From positions 1 to 64,000 of the forward strand of contig SAXG01000088.1 of assembly GCA_012932865.1 (NCBI GenBank): a stretch of 64,000 nt of DNA, given 5' to 3'. The position numbers were made by a program, and so were the translations under genes. The notes beneath the pieces were generated by a model. The model did no database searches, had not been told where the DNA came from, and was given only the letters and a program-made list of their open reading frames with translations. This DNA comes from Amylostereum areolatum. Lineage: Eukaryota; Basidiomycota; Agaricomycetes; Russulales; Stereaceae. Below are positions 1-11,948 of the stretch, piece after piece. Every line of letters starts with the position of its first letter. Positions within the stretch are counted from its first letter, which is position 1.

Positions 1-1414
1 TCATTGCCATTCCGTTAACGTCGAAGACTGCTTGCTCAGAGCCCTCGGTGTCGCACACACCGTCGAGGCGAAAGGCCGTACAGAGTACTCGCACAAGGAG
101 AACGGTCATCGCATCAACGTGCTCGCCGCCGCGCGCAACGCCGCCATGGCGCCTCTCTACTCCGGCGCCGCCGCCCGACACGTCCCCGGCGGTGTCATCG
201 ACGAGGTTATGTGGATCAACGATGTCTTCCATTGCCAGGCCGACCTCCTCGAAGTCATATACCAGAAGCGCGAACAGGGCGCGAACCAGGCCTGTGCAGT
301 TTGATTGGGGAGGCTGGGGAGACTACGTTGTGTACGATCGCTGGGTCCTGCGCACCATGACCGGAAGGTGTGTTCCTTTCTTTCGTCGTTTCTACGTATA
401 TCGTTCTCTGCGTTGCCCTCCGTGCTAGCGCTGCCTCTGCATCGCCCGACCAAGCGTGTGTCGGGGGACAACGTTATGGGACGTGAGGCGCTCAGATGAC
501 CGACAATTGAATTGGTTGACGTCGCGCGCCTGGAGCGCACTGCACCCATCTTCCCGGCCTTTGGGATACTGGGATACGGTCGCCAAACCACCGTAGTTTT
601 CCTGCGTTGCAATCCATCGCAGCCTCCGCATCCTTTTCCCATGGCAAAAGCTTGTTTGATCGCATCTGCATTCTTCGCCATCCTATCCGTTTCACTGACC
701 ATACGTTCACAGGGTGTTCTACATCTGGGAAGACCTCGTGGCGTGGATGTATCCTCCAGAAGACATGCCCACCACGAAACGGCCGCGGCACCCTCCCGCC
801 GCTGCTCCCGTACGACGAAGCCGATCGCGCGCGCTTCGAGGAGCGTCTCCCACTGCAGGTGTTCTCGTGCTGGAATGGCGCGACGGTCATCGACGCCGAA
901 GTGTTCCTCGAGCCGCACGACGTGCGCTTCCGCATCGCGGGCGCGGACCTCGACGAGAACGGCGTACCGAAGACGGTGACGGAGATGGCGAGCGAGTGTT
1001 TCCTCTCGAGCGTCGACTTCTGGAAGAAGGGGTTTGGGAAGATTTTGATCGCGCCGCGGGCGAGGTGCGTTCCTTCCTCCCACCATTTTCACCCCCATCT
1101 CAATCCCATTCACCATCCTCATCCCCTTCCTTGTTACTCGTGTCGACGGACATGGCACTGACGGACCAACGTGTAGCGTGGCATACAACCTACCGAACTA
1201 CGACACCCATCGAGCGGATCAGGTCCTTGTCGGACACAACAGGTCGGAAGAGCGTATAGTATGGACGCTGGATCCACCAGAAAATGTCGCGTTCCAGGAC
1301 TACGCAGCATGGAATGCCCCTGAGGTGCGTTCCATCTTCTTCTTCTTCTCCCTTTCCATTCATGTTTACTGACGACTAATCGGCCAGCGCTGGGCGCCGT
1401 GGGACTCGCAATAG
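1..1414 (+). pseudogene. GT69 (CAP59/CMT1-like) alpha-1,3-mannosyltransferase, 5'-truncated by the window edge, two frameshifts
   Basis: This is the 3' part of a CAP59-type (GT69) mannosyltransferase, a Golgi type II membrane enzyme family that adds mannose from GDP-mannose to glycans. Readable exons are about 27-367, 713-1064, 1177-1324 and 1388-1414. They align residue by residue with the intact paralogue at 43.7-45.4 kb: DEVMWINDVFHC, DWGGWGDYVVYDRW, LPLQVFSCWNGATV, ASECFLSSVDFW, and a C-terminus ending in WDSQ. Two single-base insertions break the frame relative to the paralogue. One lies at about 299-304, where the Ala-Val-Asp codons read GCAGTTTGAT with an extra T and give a stop. The other lies at about 775-780, in an AAA run before NGRGTLPP. 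Splice sites are still good, so the decay is recent, or these are homopolymer errors in the assembly. The first intron (345 nt) is unusually long for this window. Confidence 0.8.
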
Positions 1415-2400
1415 GGCTCGCGTTTGTAGGGTCGCGGTGCTCTCACCGCATGTGTTTTGTATACCCCCGTCTGGTACTCGCCAAGGAGCTTGCTTTTCCT
1501 GTGTCCAATGCTATCGCTATTCGTACTAATTATCTCCTTCCACTTCCACCTTCCCCCACCGCACCGTTTCCCGACCGACGCCCAAGGCACACTTCTCTCC
1601 TTGCGTCTCTACATACATACACACGCCCTGACCGTATACGATACCGTCATAGTATACGTTACTTATTTCCTCCTAGGTATACCCGGTATCTCGGCACACT
1701 GACGCCCCCCATTCCGTCCCACCCCATCCCACGATGCCCATGTCAATGACATACTACTGCACGCACGTATTATTCGAGAGGACGTCGTGGATCTGTAGCT
1801 TTGACTGTTAAGAGAGTGGATGCTACACCGCTCGTCTCCCTGCTGGTGATTCATTCAAAGTTCCCATTTAGACGTGGAGGTCTTCTAACTTGATATGCTG
1901 CCTACTGTTGCGTAGTAAGTAAGCCGTATGGCTTTTGCTCTCGACCTGGTACATGCGAAGTTCCCTGGCCCCTGAATCATTAAAACCCGGGAAAATAGCC
2001 CCCACGGCAGTCACACAGTACAAGGTCGGCCGACGTACAGCATGAGTCTTCATCTATTTAAATAAGAACAATGGAGGATCTTCGGTAACCCTTGCCGGTC
2101 GCCGAGGTCCTGACCGACTCTAGTTGGCTGAGTAGCTCCGAGCAGTTGCCTCGTCAGTGTCACCGCCGCGAATGCCTATACGATGGACGATGAATAAGTA
2201 CAATGGTGTTTGTGGTGCACTAACTTCCTGTCACGACTCGCGGAGGATCCACCGCGCGAGTGTTGGCAGGGATCCTTGGACCTAGAAGCTGGAGGGACTT
2301 CCGGCAGACGGCAGTGTAGGGTTGTTAGTAATGAAAGCCGCTGGCCGCTCTAAAGCATGCTATCTCTCTCATATCGGATGCAGATCAGCAGTTCTGTATT

Positions 2401-2427
2401 GTGCGCCATTGTGCGCCATTGTGCGCC
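2401..2427. repeat. short tandem repeat, decamer x ~2.7
   Basis: GTGCGCCATT is present twice, followed by GTGCGCC. It is a minor local duplication in non-coding DNA. Confidence 0.8.
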
Positions 2428-2783
2428 GGGTAAACTTGAAGTGGCAACTGTGCACGATAAGTAGAGGCCCCGTCGCCGGCTGAGTGAAAGACCCGGGTTT
2501 GTGAGAGTAGACGAAGCTGAGGAAATAGCCTGCATATTCCCAGCGAGCGAGGTTCAAAATGGTCGCGCAAGAGTTGGAGGATGGACTTGGGCGGTGGAGC
2601 GTTGGAGGATCACCGAGAACCGAGGGCATGGTGCGCTGAGTGGAACGATGGCGGGCCGGGGGCCGGCCGGGAGCCCAAGCGGCCAAGTTGAACACGGCGG
2701 CGCGCTTGCTCTCTTTCCATTATCCTTCATCTTCAGCCTCTTCCAAATTCGTCCACACAACAACAATTGAGGTACTCCACTGG

Positions 2784-2790
2784 TATAAAT
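2784..2790 (+). promoter_or_regulatory. TATA-like box of the FunK1 gene
   Basis: TATAAAT about 50 bp upstream of the ATG at 2841; position and sequence suit a core promoter. Inferred from sequence only. Confidence 0.4.
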
Positions 2791-2840
2791 CCTCTTCGAA
2801 ACACAATCATCTGTAAGTCTCTTCCCTCCGCTCTCCCATC

Positions 2841-5652
2841 ATGTCTGCCACTGCACCCGCCAACGTCACCCCCGTCCAGTCCACAGTCGCACCTGATCTC
2901 CGCGCGAACCTCAAGCGTACGCCTCCGCGCTTCAAACCCGGGACAACCCACGTTCACGCTATTCGACAAAACCCTGTTGCAAAAGAAGCATATAAGATGC
3001 ACGATGGCGATATGGCCGGCCTTTACGTCGGTCCTCAGCCTCCCAGAGACTTTCTCGATGCTCACATGGTGAAGCCGCCCGTATCGGCCCCTCCTTTGCC
3101 AAACAAAGGGAAGATACGCTACAGATGGGATGCGAAGGTTAACGAGTTGACGCTCGTATGTCCTTTTTCTCCTGGTCGTCGATGGCAAAGCTGATGAGGA
3201 TACTAGATCACGGCGTTCAAGCCTTTCTGCCCAAACATGGACATTGAGGATACACACACTATCCAAGGAAAAGGGGAGAACACCGGTTTTGCTGGAAAGG
3301 CGGACATGACTGCGTTTCAAAAAGGAAACAATCCTCTCCGACATCCTTCGTCTTCCTCTCGCCAACGAAAGTCGACTACCGGCCAACGCAATCAGACTTC
3401 CACCAAGCTACCCTCCGACAAGCCGCCTCCTGCCACCGACCCTGCCTTGGAGAAGAGGCGCGCCTCGGAATTGTTTATGAAGTCGCAGTTTTTCGCGGAA
3501 CTGAAACTCAAGGACGACTCGGATAAACCACGATGCGAGGATGCGTTCACGGCTCCGGCGCACGATGAGCATCGCAAGGAGCGAGATCCAGTGGGCAAGG
3601 GCAGGGGCGCCTCCGAAGTGCGCGGGCAGCTGTTCTCGTATGCGATGTTGATGTTCGAGAACTCGCATCGTGTCTTCGTCTTCTCCGTGCTCATCATGGA
3701 GGAGGAGGCTCGACTCATGCGATGGGACCGCAGCGGCGTCATCTTCTCCGAGAGGTTCAACTGGCAAACGACATCGTATCTGGCAGAGTTTCTCTGGAGA
3801 TTCAACTTCATGACCCCCGCTCAGCGTGGCTTCGACACGACTGTCTCGCTCCCCAGCGTCCAAGAGGCGAAGCTTGCTCACAGCGTCTTCAAAGCCAAAC
3901 GAGAAGCGGGATCCCACCATGCCCTGCCCGAGGAGACTGAAGTGCTGCGTCGCTTCGAGGTCTGGGACAAAGAAGACTGCCATATCGTTATCACTGGTCG
4001 ACCACAAGCATACCCTCGCACTCTTCCCGGCAGATCGACGTTTGGGTACATCGGTGTCGATATCACAGACCCCAAGGCGCCGAAGTTGGTCTTCCTGAAG
4101 GACAGCTGGCGCATTTCACTCCCGGGCATGCCCATCGAGGGCGAAATCTATGAGCGTCTCAACGACGCCGAAGTTCCCCATCTCCCCGATTATCTTTACG
4201 GCGGCGATGTCCCGTTGAATTCTCCGTCTCCTTCCAAGAAGAAGTCTCCTTCCAAGTCCAAGAAGAAGTCTACACCTACAGAAACGTCAACGCGGAAGGC
4301 ACAGACCACTGAGACGCAAAATCACGCGAAGGCCGAATGGGCATACATGACGCACGACGTCTATCCTCTTACCCACCATCGAACTGTTTTCGGAAAAATT
4401 GGGCGCCCGCTCAACAAGTTCAAGTCGACCCAAGAACTCTGTCGAGTCCTATCACATGTTGTGTTCTGTGCGTACCTTCATTTATGAACATGATCGTGGT
4501 TTCTTACGATAGCTTCAGGTCATTGGAAAGCTTACATAGATGCAGACACACTGCATCGCGACATCAGTGCCAGCAACATTATGATCGACGACGCCGGGAA
4601 CGGAATGCTGATTGACTGGGACCTGTGCTGCTTTCCGAATGACGAATTAGGTGCGCGTCGTGGGTGGCGAACAGTAAGTCTTTCCACACTCATTAGGTGC
4701 TTCATGCTTACCCCACTGTTCTCAATAGGGGACGGTACAGTTCATGTCTGTGTCCATTCTGATGAATCCTTTCGGACGAGATCACCTTCTACGGGATGAC
4801 CTGGAGTCCATTGTCCACATCCTATTCCATCACGTCCTCAAATATCGCCCCACTATCTGCGCCAAGGAAGAGAATTTTGCCTCAAACTTTTACCACGTCT
4901 TCGATAACGCCATCGGAGGGGAGGGCAGGAAGGCAATGCTTATGGGCAACTACTTCGGCACAGACAAACTTGAAGCTAGCTCAACTCTCCCTCGCCCCCT
5001 TGTCGCATTGATGCACCAATTGCGGGAGCTTTTTAAGCCTCTCTACCTCAGGGTGTCGGATATCAAGAACGCCGGCGGCAAGGATCGTTCTGCCTTCGAA
5101 AACGCCTGGGGGAAAGAGCTGGTCGAGAAAACTAAACGCGAGAATGCCTTCCTCGCAGCTCCGACAGTCAGCGAAGCTCAGGTCACGGCGGATAGAGAAT
5201 CGCGTATGCAACTCCTGGAGAACTCGGTGGTGTTGGCGGTGCTCTTCGACGATGCCCTCCAGGAGCATGGCTGGTTCCCGAATGACGGCGCAGAAAACCA
5301 AATTTCCAAGGAAGCGGCTAAGGCAGTCGCCGACAACCAGACGAGCACTACTGTCACGAAATACTTCAGCGAGGCTTTATCGAGGAAGCGATGCGATCTG
5401 GTGGATGGGGAGGAGCACAGGCCGGAAAGTGATCCCAAAAGAGTGCGACTCAATAACGGCTCCGCAGGGACTCCGTCTTCGTCCAGGGCCCAGACGGGGA
5501 GCGATACTGCGTCGAACTCGAAGAGGTCGGGCAGGGGTACTGCGTCGCAGCCAAGAGCTGGCCCTGCCAATGGGACGCGGTCGAGATCCACTGGGTCAAC
5601 GAAGTCGGAATCGGCTGGATCGACGAAGTCAAGCTCGAGGAGGAAGCGATGA
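2841..5652 (+). CDS. fungal-type (FunK1) protein kinase
   Basis: Predicted cytosolic or nuclear protein kinase of the FunK1 family, which is expanded in mushrooms. Exons 2841-3155, 3207-4467, 4519-4673 and 4729-5652 give an open frame of 884 aa. The catalytic loop reads HRDISASNIMI (about 538-548). The metal-binding motif is IDWDLC (about 557-562), the DWD form typical of FunK1 instead of DFG. The activation segment RRGWRTGTVQFMS spans an intron. An FENSHRVFVFSV beta-strand stretch lies in the N-lobe. A Lys/Ser/Pro-rich insert (coded at about 4220-4300) precedes the C-lobe, and a Ser/Arg/Gly-rich basic tail ends in RRKR. The ATG at 2841 was chosen because the frame opens there, 50 bp after a TATAAAT. 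Key residues look intact. Substrates are unknown. Confidence 0.9.
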
Positions 5653-6011
5653 AGACATATGTGCGGTACACCTGCTTTACTTGATGGGCATCACGCTTCT
5701 TTGGGTTTCTTTACTATTCTGCTATGTACAATATTCCATTGGTTGTATCAGCAGCTGTTGGTTCATAAGGCATGCACCGAAAGCTTGGTATTTGTACAGT
5801 GTATAGCAAGTTGTCCGTGTTTTGTAAGTACCGTGACCCAACAACTTAGCGTCAATTCAACTTTCAATCTCAAGCTTGCCTTTCGCCCATCGCCCATTCC
5901 CTAGTTACTGTCCATCCCATTTCCTACTCTGGACTTCTCAACCTCACCGTCATTCTACCGACAGACTATTGGATCTCTATCTCCGAAAGTCTGGATCTGT
6001 GCTTGATGACC

Positions 6012-8331
6012 ATGGCTTCAACTACGACTTCGGATGCCAAATCTACGCCGGCCGCGGATCTACAGTCTTTGCAGTCCAATCGGTTGGCCAGCCGTGTTGT
6101 GGTGCGTATATCATCCCACCGTTGAGGATCCCGGGCCTACGTTGATGGCGAGATGTGTAGATAGGCGCAAATGCCGCAAAAGCAGGATTCAGGAAATCGA
6201 GCAAAGAGGCGGGCAGGTCCCACTCTGGCTTACAGACTCCTCCGCCAATCGCACATCGTCCCCAATCGTCCCGCCGCGTACGAGCTCTTGATCTACGCAC
6301 CACACCATTACACACACCAACGTCGATCCTTTCAACCCCTTCTGGGTCACCTGGTGCAGGAAGTTATCCAACGCCTCCTCCTTCCGCGATCTCTGGCACT
6401 TTTCCGTACACTTCCGCTCCTGTTCCCCGCCGCCCACGTCAGCCATGTCTCCCGAGCGATTCTTCGATCTCAGCTTCCTCGTCTTCTTCTGGAGAGAGCC
6501 TGGACGTGAACTCAAAAGGCTACGTGAGCGCGAACGTCGACCTAGGCCGGGCCTTTGCGGCCAACCCTGAAGATGATTGCGACGAGAACGAAATTGAAGA
6601 AGAAGACCCCTTCCACTTCGACAGGACTCCCTTGGACTCTGGCTCTTCACGCTCGCAGACCTTGTGCAAGCAACCCTCCCGCCTCGCACAAACGCTCTTG
6701 CATCGTGCTAGTATCGCTCCCGCCCCTTCTACCTCCGCTTCGTCCAGTGCTTCCACGGACCACCCTCATCGTTTCAGCATTGTTCGCACTGAATTGTCCA
6801 CAGGAGAACGGGTCTTCATTCAAGAACTCAGCGATAAGGAGGGCCGCCGTTGGAGTCTTTGCGTCCCCGCGGATGGCTTGCCTACTGATATGGTACACAT
6901 GCTTGACGAGCTGGAGGTTTTGGCAAGAGAACTCGAACAAGTCCTTCCCAAGATTGTAGTGACGCAGTCGGGACAGTCGTTGGGTCCGGTGGTGGGATAT
7001 ACCAAGGACGTATCCCCAAAGATTACATTGCCTGGGGCTGAGGTTGGAATACTGAAGAGTCGCAAGGAGCTCGATGGCTGTGACTCTTCGACAGCACGCA
7101 GGGTAGAACAACTATCTGGGCATTCTCTAGCGGGTAAGAAGACAGGACAAAGTCGACCAGGACATGCCGTAGAGACCCTGGACACGCCCTCTCCACCTGG
7201 ACTTGAACCAAAGAACGTCGCTCAGTCTACTCTTACTCGGCCTTCGGTCTTCCTTGCCTCCATGCCCTCGGACCCAAGTCTGGAGTGCATATACCTTCCT
7301 GACGTATGCATCGTCCTTTCCAGCACATCCTTCCCGCAATAATGACATTGACCTCAAATTATTTTCAGTTCGTCCCGGACATACCCTCTGGAAGTCCCAG
7401 GTTACCGGTGGCCGAACCTACTGGCGGATACTATGGCCCCAAACCCTTGACCACACCCTCCAAGCACACGCCTGCAGCCCCTGGACCCTACCTGCATGCC
7501 CGCGATAACCCACGTAACGCCGCTTTCTTCGCTGCCGTCCGGAACGCCGACTCTCCCACCTCCCCGCCGCTCCCCTACAAATTGTTCTCCTCCCGCGCCA
7601 CTCCTACAGCCGCACCAACTCCGTCACCAACACCACCCCGCGCGCTTTCAAGTTACAAACCTTCGTCAATATTATCGCACAAGTCACAAGTTCCCGTACC
7701 GAGGCGGCCTTGCACGGCGCCAGACACATCATCTGCCCCCAGAACATCTATTCCTTACCCCACCGCACGCTCCGTCTCCGCTACCGAACCCTCTGCCATG
7801 GTATCCCCAGCCACCTTCATCAAGTCCCCTCGCCAAGTCTCCGATCCCGGGCCTCCCAGCCGTCTCCCCGCGCTGAAACGGGTTCAGCCTCCAACTGCCC
7901 ATAATGGAAGGACCGTTCCACCGGCGACTAGGTCGAAAGGGCTGCTGGATGGACTTCCGCATGCGTTGCGGACCAGGGCCTCCCGAGCGAACCTTGCCCA
8001 TGCCTTCACGCGGAGCGCGCCTGAGCGGGAACCTGCGACGGGTACTACGAGGCCTCCAGCGCGCAGGGCCAGCGACCAACTGCCCTCCGGCTCGGGATCG
8101 GGATCGGGGTTCAAGGCGTTCTTCAGACGCGCGTCATCTCCTGCCGCCCGTACGGGGTCCATAGTGACGCAGGAAGGGATCCATAGGGATGAAGAGGAAG
8201 AACATGAAGAGTGGGTGTTCAGCGCACCGACCTTTCCTCCGTCAGTGTCAACGGCTCCGGGGTTGGATGTGGAGGTGCGCAGGCTACCCCGGATGGCTTC
8301 GGCGAGGAATTTGCTGAGGAAACTCAAATGA
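6012..8331 (+). CDS. hypothetical Ser/Pro-rich disordered protein
   Basis: Not recognised. Exons 6012-6101, 6161-7303 and 7369-8331, all with phase-0 junctions, give 731 aa. The start MASTTTSDAKS is followed by a Ser/Pro/Thr-rich region. Next comes an acidic patch, DENEIEEEDPFHFDRTPLD, then a short ordered-looking segment (FSIVRTELSTGERVFIQELS to LEVLARELEQVLPKIVV, exon 2) with a leucine-rich helix. The rest is long, Pro/Ser/Arg-rich and probably disordered. The C-terminus has GSGSGSGFKAFFRRASS, an acidic DEEEEHEEW stretch and RMASARNLLRKLK. There are no membrane segments or signal peptide. Codon use resembles the neighbours and the frame stays open across three exons, so the gene is probably real. 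A scaffold or regulatory role is a guess. Confidence 0.7.
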
Positions 8332-8541
8332 TATGGGGAATAGTTGACTTCGCGCGTTCTCGGTGGGAGCTGGGGGACGATTGAGGGCTGGTTGGGTGGA
8401 TTGGCCCTGTTCGATGTTACGAAGGAAATGAATTAGCACATGCTTACACAATGCATTGGTCCTTTGCGACCTGATTATTGAATGAGCATAGTCTCGGCTC
8501 CAGACGTTTTCCCACTCGAACCGGCGCGCAAGGACTCGGTT

Positions 8542-8656
8542 AGGGAGGGAGTTGTGCAGGGGTTTTTTCAGGGGTATTGTGCGCGGTGTCATACAGTTTC
8601 TCGTCATCCCATATAACCTCCTCCTCTGTGATCATCCCCTGCACAACTCCCTCCCT
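8542..8656. repeat. 21-bp perfect inverted repeat, 73-nt loop, in convergent intergenic DNA
   Basis: AGGGAGGGAGTTGTGCAGGGG at 8542-8562 is repeated as its exact reverse complement at 8636-8656. It lies between the 3' ends of two convergent genes. The rest of 8332-8813 shows nothing else recognisable. Confidence 0.85.
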
Positions 8657-8813
8657 CACGTCTGGGAACGAGACTAGAATGAGCATCGAGTCTACGGACT
8701 ATACAACAAGGTATCCATATATTGTTACATAGCAATGTGATACGTAACACTGGCACAAGTGTCCGTTTAATTCTACAGATAAGGAGGACCCAGTGCTGTA
8801 CACACAATCAGCG

Positions 8814-10374
8814 TCACATATGGGTATAACTCAGGCGGAAGTATGACGAACCTTTGCGGAAAATGTCAAGGGTAAACTCGACCACGAGAAGGAGAACACC
8901 GCCACCCGGCGCGAGTCGAAGCACCTTTGGCACGAACCCCTTGTAGAGAGCTGCCAGGCCTTCTTCACGGGCCATCGTAACCAATCTGATCGGAGATATC
9001 ATTTGACCACACAAAGGAAAGATCGGGAGAAGGTGGACTTACGCGGGATATGTCCAGTTGTATTTCGGGACGACGCCAGGGACCTTGGCTACGCTTTGGA
9101 TGCGAGATTTGACAACGTCAAACCTGCAAGACAGGTAAAATATGTATGATGAGTGTATGTGGGGGAATGAGAGCACAGCGGTCGTACGGAGTGTTGATAG
9201 CAGTGCCGATAAAGCCACCAATAGCACCAGAAACGAAGTTGTTAAACAGTTGTGCTTGTGGTGACTGCCCACACCCGGAGCTGCATCAGGACATGGATGT
9301 ACAAGGAAAGGAAGAGAACAGACGCACCTCAGCCTTGGGCATCATAGCCCTCACCTGGAAGATCGAACCGAAGTAGCCACCGTTCCACCAGACATGTCTG
9401 TGATACCATGGTTAGGAGGATGTGAGATAAAAACGACGAGAATAAACGAACCTCCAGAACGTCGCCTCCATGCCAGCATAGAGGCCGAGAACACCCTCGC
9501 GCTTGATGACCTGCTTCACTACATCCATAGGACCGGCGAATGTACTTGACTTGTCCTGCAACCTGTAGCCGAACGTAGTTATGAGCGGGTGAATGTGCCG
9601 CCAAACCACACTCAGAGAGACAACGCACTTAATTTTGACCAGCTCAAAAGGCACCACAACAACACTCTCCGTCGCACCGGCACTACACCCCGTAGCGATG
9701 GCGAGGTTTTGCGTCATCTGCTTCTCGCCGGTCAGAGACTTATAGGTATTACCCCAGAAGTCGTTGGCAGCGCTGCGGGGGCTGTCAAGATGGTGGAAGT
9801 ATGGATACACGCGTAGAAACGCACAATTTTACGGCACGTTTGGAGGCTTCAAGGAGCAGAGGGGGGACGAGTCCTGCGCGCATACAATCAGCCAAGAGAA
9901 CGTTTATGTGTCACTAAAACACGCACCTCGGTATAAGCGACCAAAGCTAAGGAGTACACGTTGTTAAATGAGGAGACAGCGAAGGGTGAAAGATCCCGCA
10001 CCCCTCCTGCTTAATGATGTTTTGGAACGACCCCAAAAGCCCGTGCGAGGACTTGCCGGTCTCTAATTGCATACGAGTCTTGACCTAGACGCGTGACATC
10101 GTATCAAACAAATCAGGGTTCGCCAAAGGACGCGGGGGATTGGACGGTATACTGACAACATCTGCACGCGCCGTAAGGCCAACAAAAACGTACAGGAAGC
10201 ATGTACACGCACCGAGCGGATAGAACGTCAAGATTTCAGAGATACCAGCGATAGCACCAGCCGCGAACGTCGCTGCGAACGGCAACTCTGAAAAAAAGAT
10301 ACAACCAGCGGACAGTCAGTCGTTCGTTTCGGACGGAACAACCGCAGGGACTCACGTTTCCTCTCAGACGACAT
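8814..10374 (-). CDS. mitochondrial 2-oxodicarboxylate-type carrier (SLC25 family)
   Basis: Inner-mitochondrial-membrane carrier, most like the 2-oxoadipate/2-oxoglutarate (ODC) exchangers. Twelve exons: 10356-10374, 10213-10287, 10157-10161, 10002-10084, 9927-9946, 9825-9873, 9629-9772, 9452-9562, 9328-9397, 9188-9264, 9043-9123 and 8814-8985. They sum to 906 nt, 301 aa, the usual size. The three carrier repeats each show the PX(D/E)XX(K/R) signature: PLDVVKTRMQ, PFELVKIKLQ and PFDVVKSRIQ. ODC-like context includes FAANDFWGNTYKSLTGEKQ, YFGSIFQVRAMMPKAE and GTAINTPF. The first signature is split by a 5-nt microexon (ATGTT), without which neither frame nor motif is restored. The start MSSERKQLPF lies just upstream of helix 1. 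The gene is divergent from SRP9, with 629 bp between the starts. Substrate preference is inferred from family motifs only. Confidence 0.88.
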
Positions 10375-11003
10375 GGTGAGATAATCCTAGAGTCAAACGA
10401 AGGGAAAGGGCGAACAAGTCCGGCGTAGGGGAATCCTCGAGCGTTTTTACGGAGTGCGGAGGGGGGGGTCCTTATAGGATCGGGTCTCGGGTCTAGCGGA
10501 AGCTCGGACCTTGCAGTGTGCTCGAACGAGTCGGGCGAAGTCGAGACTTGAAGGCCACTTGGTCCATTTTCTGGGGAAAATCCGGTCGGGCCGGTACCGT
10601 CCAGAATAGGCCCTAAGGTTGATCGGCCGAGAGACCGAATAGCCTTGAAAAAGCGTTTGCCTGCGAAGATAGGTACTTAGTTGGCACTGGGAAGAAATCC
10701 AGTGGGCGCATGGAGGTGCAGGAGTTTGGGGTAAGTAATCGTTGTCGAAGAAGACGAGGAGAACGATGCCAAGTTCCAACGGAATGCTGAGTCTTGGCCG
10801 GGCAAGGGTTCCCGGCGGTGCGCTACCACATTTGGAACAGGTTCGCCGAAAGGAGTCGGTCACCAGAGTGACTGGGGTGACCCATGTGATGGACCGTAAC
10901 ACCGTGACGGGCGAGTCGCAGAGGCAGCGTCGGCAACGACTCCTCTGCACGCCTGGCCGCCGCCAAATGCCTGCTGGTGCCCACCCACACCCTCTGCGCT
11001 GCC
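10375..11003. promoter_or_regulatory. shared divergent promoter region (carrier / SRP9)
   Basis: 629 bp between two head-to-head start codons with no supported ORF, so it should contain both promoters. No clear TATA box was seen. Several short open frames here have no motif support. Confidence 0.5.
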
Positions 11004-11511
11004 ATGGTGTACATCAACTCCTGGCAACAATTTCAAGATGCCGCTGAGGCTCTCTACACCACTTCTCCAACCAAGGTACGCCTCCCGTCGATATCATTCC
11101 ATGCACGCGTTCTGAAACCGGATGCCTATCCCACCAGACGCGATACTGCGTCAAATGGAAATCCTCCGAGGGAAAACTAGTTCTCAAGATCACGGATGAC
11201 ACGACAGTGCGTGCCGATTCCACACCCAGCTTGAACGATCAACACTGACCATCGGTTTTGTGATTCAGTGTCTGAAGTTCAAAACGCACTCCTCGGTCTT
11301 CCTCAATCGATTCGAGATGCTCAACCGCACTCTCATGCAGAAAATGACCAATGCACGCCCACCCACTCTACCGATCCCCGCTACCGTCCCGCCGCGAACC
11401 GCGACCTCGTCCCCCGCGCCTGGCGGATCCACCCCGCGATCGTCCACGCCTCTTCCCACACCCGCGCCCGCGGGTGGCGGCGTCAAGAAAAAGAAGGGAA
11501 AGAAAAGGTAG
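11004..11511 (+). CDS. SRP9: signal recognition particle subunit SRP9
   Basis: Alu-domain subunit of the signal recognition particle. With SRP14 it binds the 5'/3' Alu fold of the SRP RNA and slows translation during ER targeting. Exons 11004-11075, 11138-11206 and 11269-11511 (phase 0 throughout) give 127 aa. The N-terminal domain has the family pattern: MVYINSWQQFQDAAEALYT, TRYCVKWKSSEGKLVLKITD and CLKFKTHSSVFLNRFEML. This matches the beta-alpha layout of SRP9, including the conserved KITDD-x-x-CL turn. The C-terminus is a Pro/Thr/Ser linker and a basic tail KKKKGKKR, as in the longer fungal SRP9/SRP21 proteins. It is short and three-exon, as expected for a housekeeping gene. Confidence 0.9.
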
Positions 11512-11948
11512 AAGCCAAGTGGGAGGACGCTGGTGCAAGGCTCCTTGGAATTTTCGGTCTATAACGTTGTGACCCAAACTACAGACTCGGAGATCGTGGC
11601 TTCATCGCCCGCCACTTACCATCGTGAATACATCTTGTCCTCAACGTCTCGTCCCGGTTATCTTGGAAAAGCTGGACCATTGCCATTGCCTTGCGTTGTC
11701 GTTAAACCCGCTTCACCTCTCCACACGTAAAAACACTAATGTCACATCCATGAGTTCAACGAGTCAACGCATTTCGAATTCGTATCGTGGTACAAGCAGT
11801 TCTAAATCCCATCCTAACGCCTGAAGGTGTCCATGAATCGTGATCTTCCTCATGCTCGTAGAACCATGAGGGCGCACCGCCGGCGACGCGCCCCTAAAGC
11901 TCTCGTAAATCGTCAAATGTTTGTCCGTTCGGTTTGCGGGTTGCCTCT
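11512..11948. other. convergent 3' intergenic region, nothing recognised
   Basis: It lies between the SRP9 stop and the stop of the first Kex2-type repeat protein. Small open frames overlap here on both strands without motifs or splice logic. Confidence 0.5.

Larger units (their letters stand above)
1415..2840. other. intergenic, no gene seen
   Basis: No ORF here has family character or a convincing exon chain. The stretch holds the 3' flank of the GT69 pseudogene, a decamer tandem repeat (2401-2427) and, near its right end, a TATAAAT at 2784-2790, about 50 bp before the kinase start codon. Confidence 0.5.

Noticed and set aside
157..1188. Minus-strand 343-aa open frame
   Set aside because: It is antisense to the GT69 exons and their introns. 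Composition is the shadow of GC-rich coding DNA and no family motif is present.
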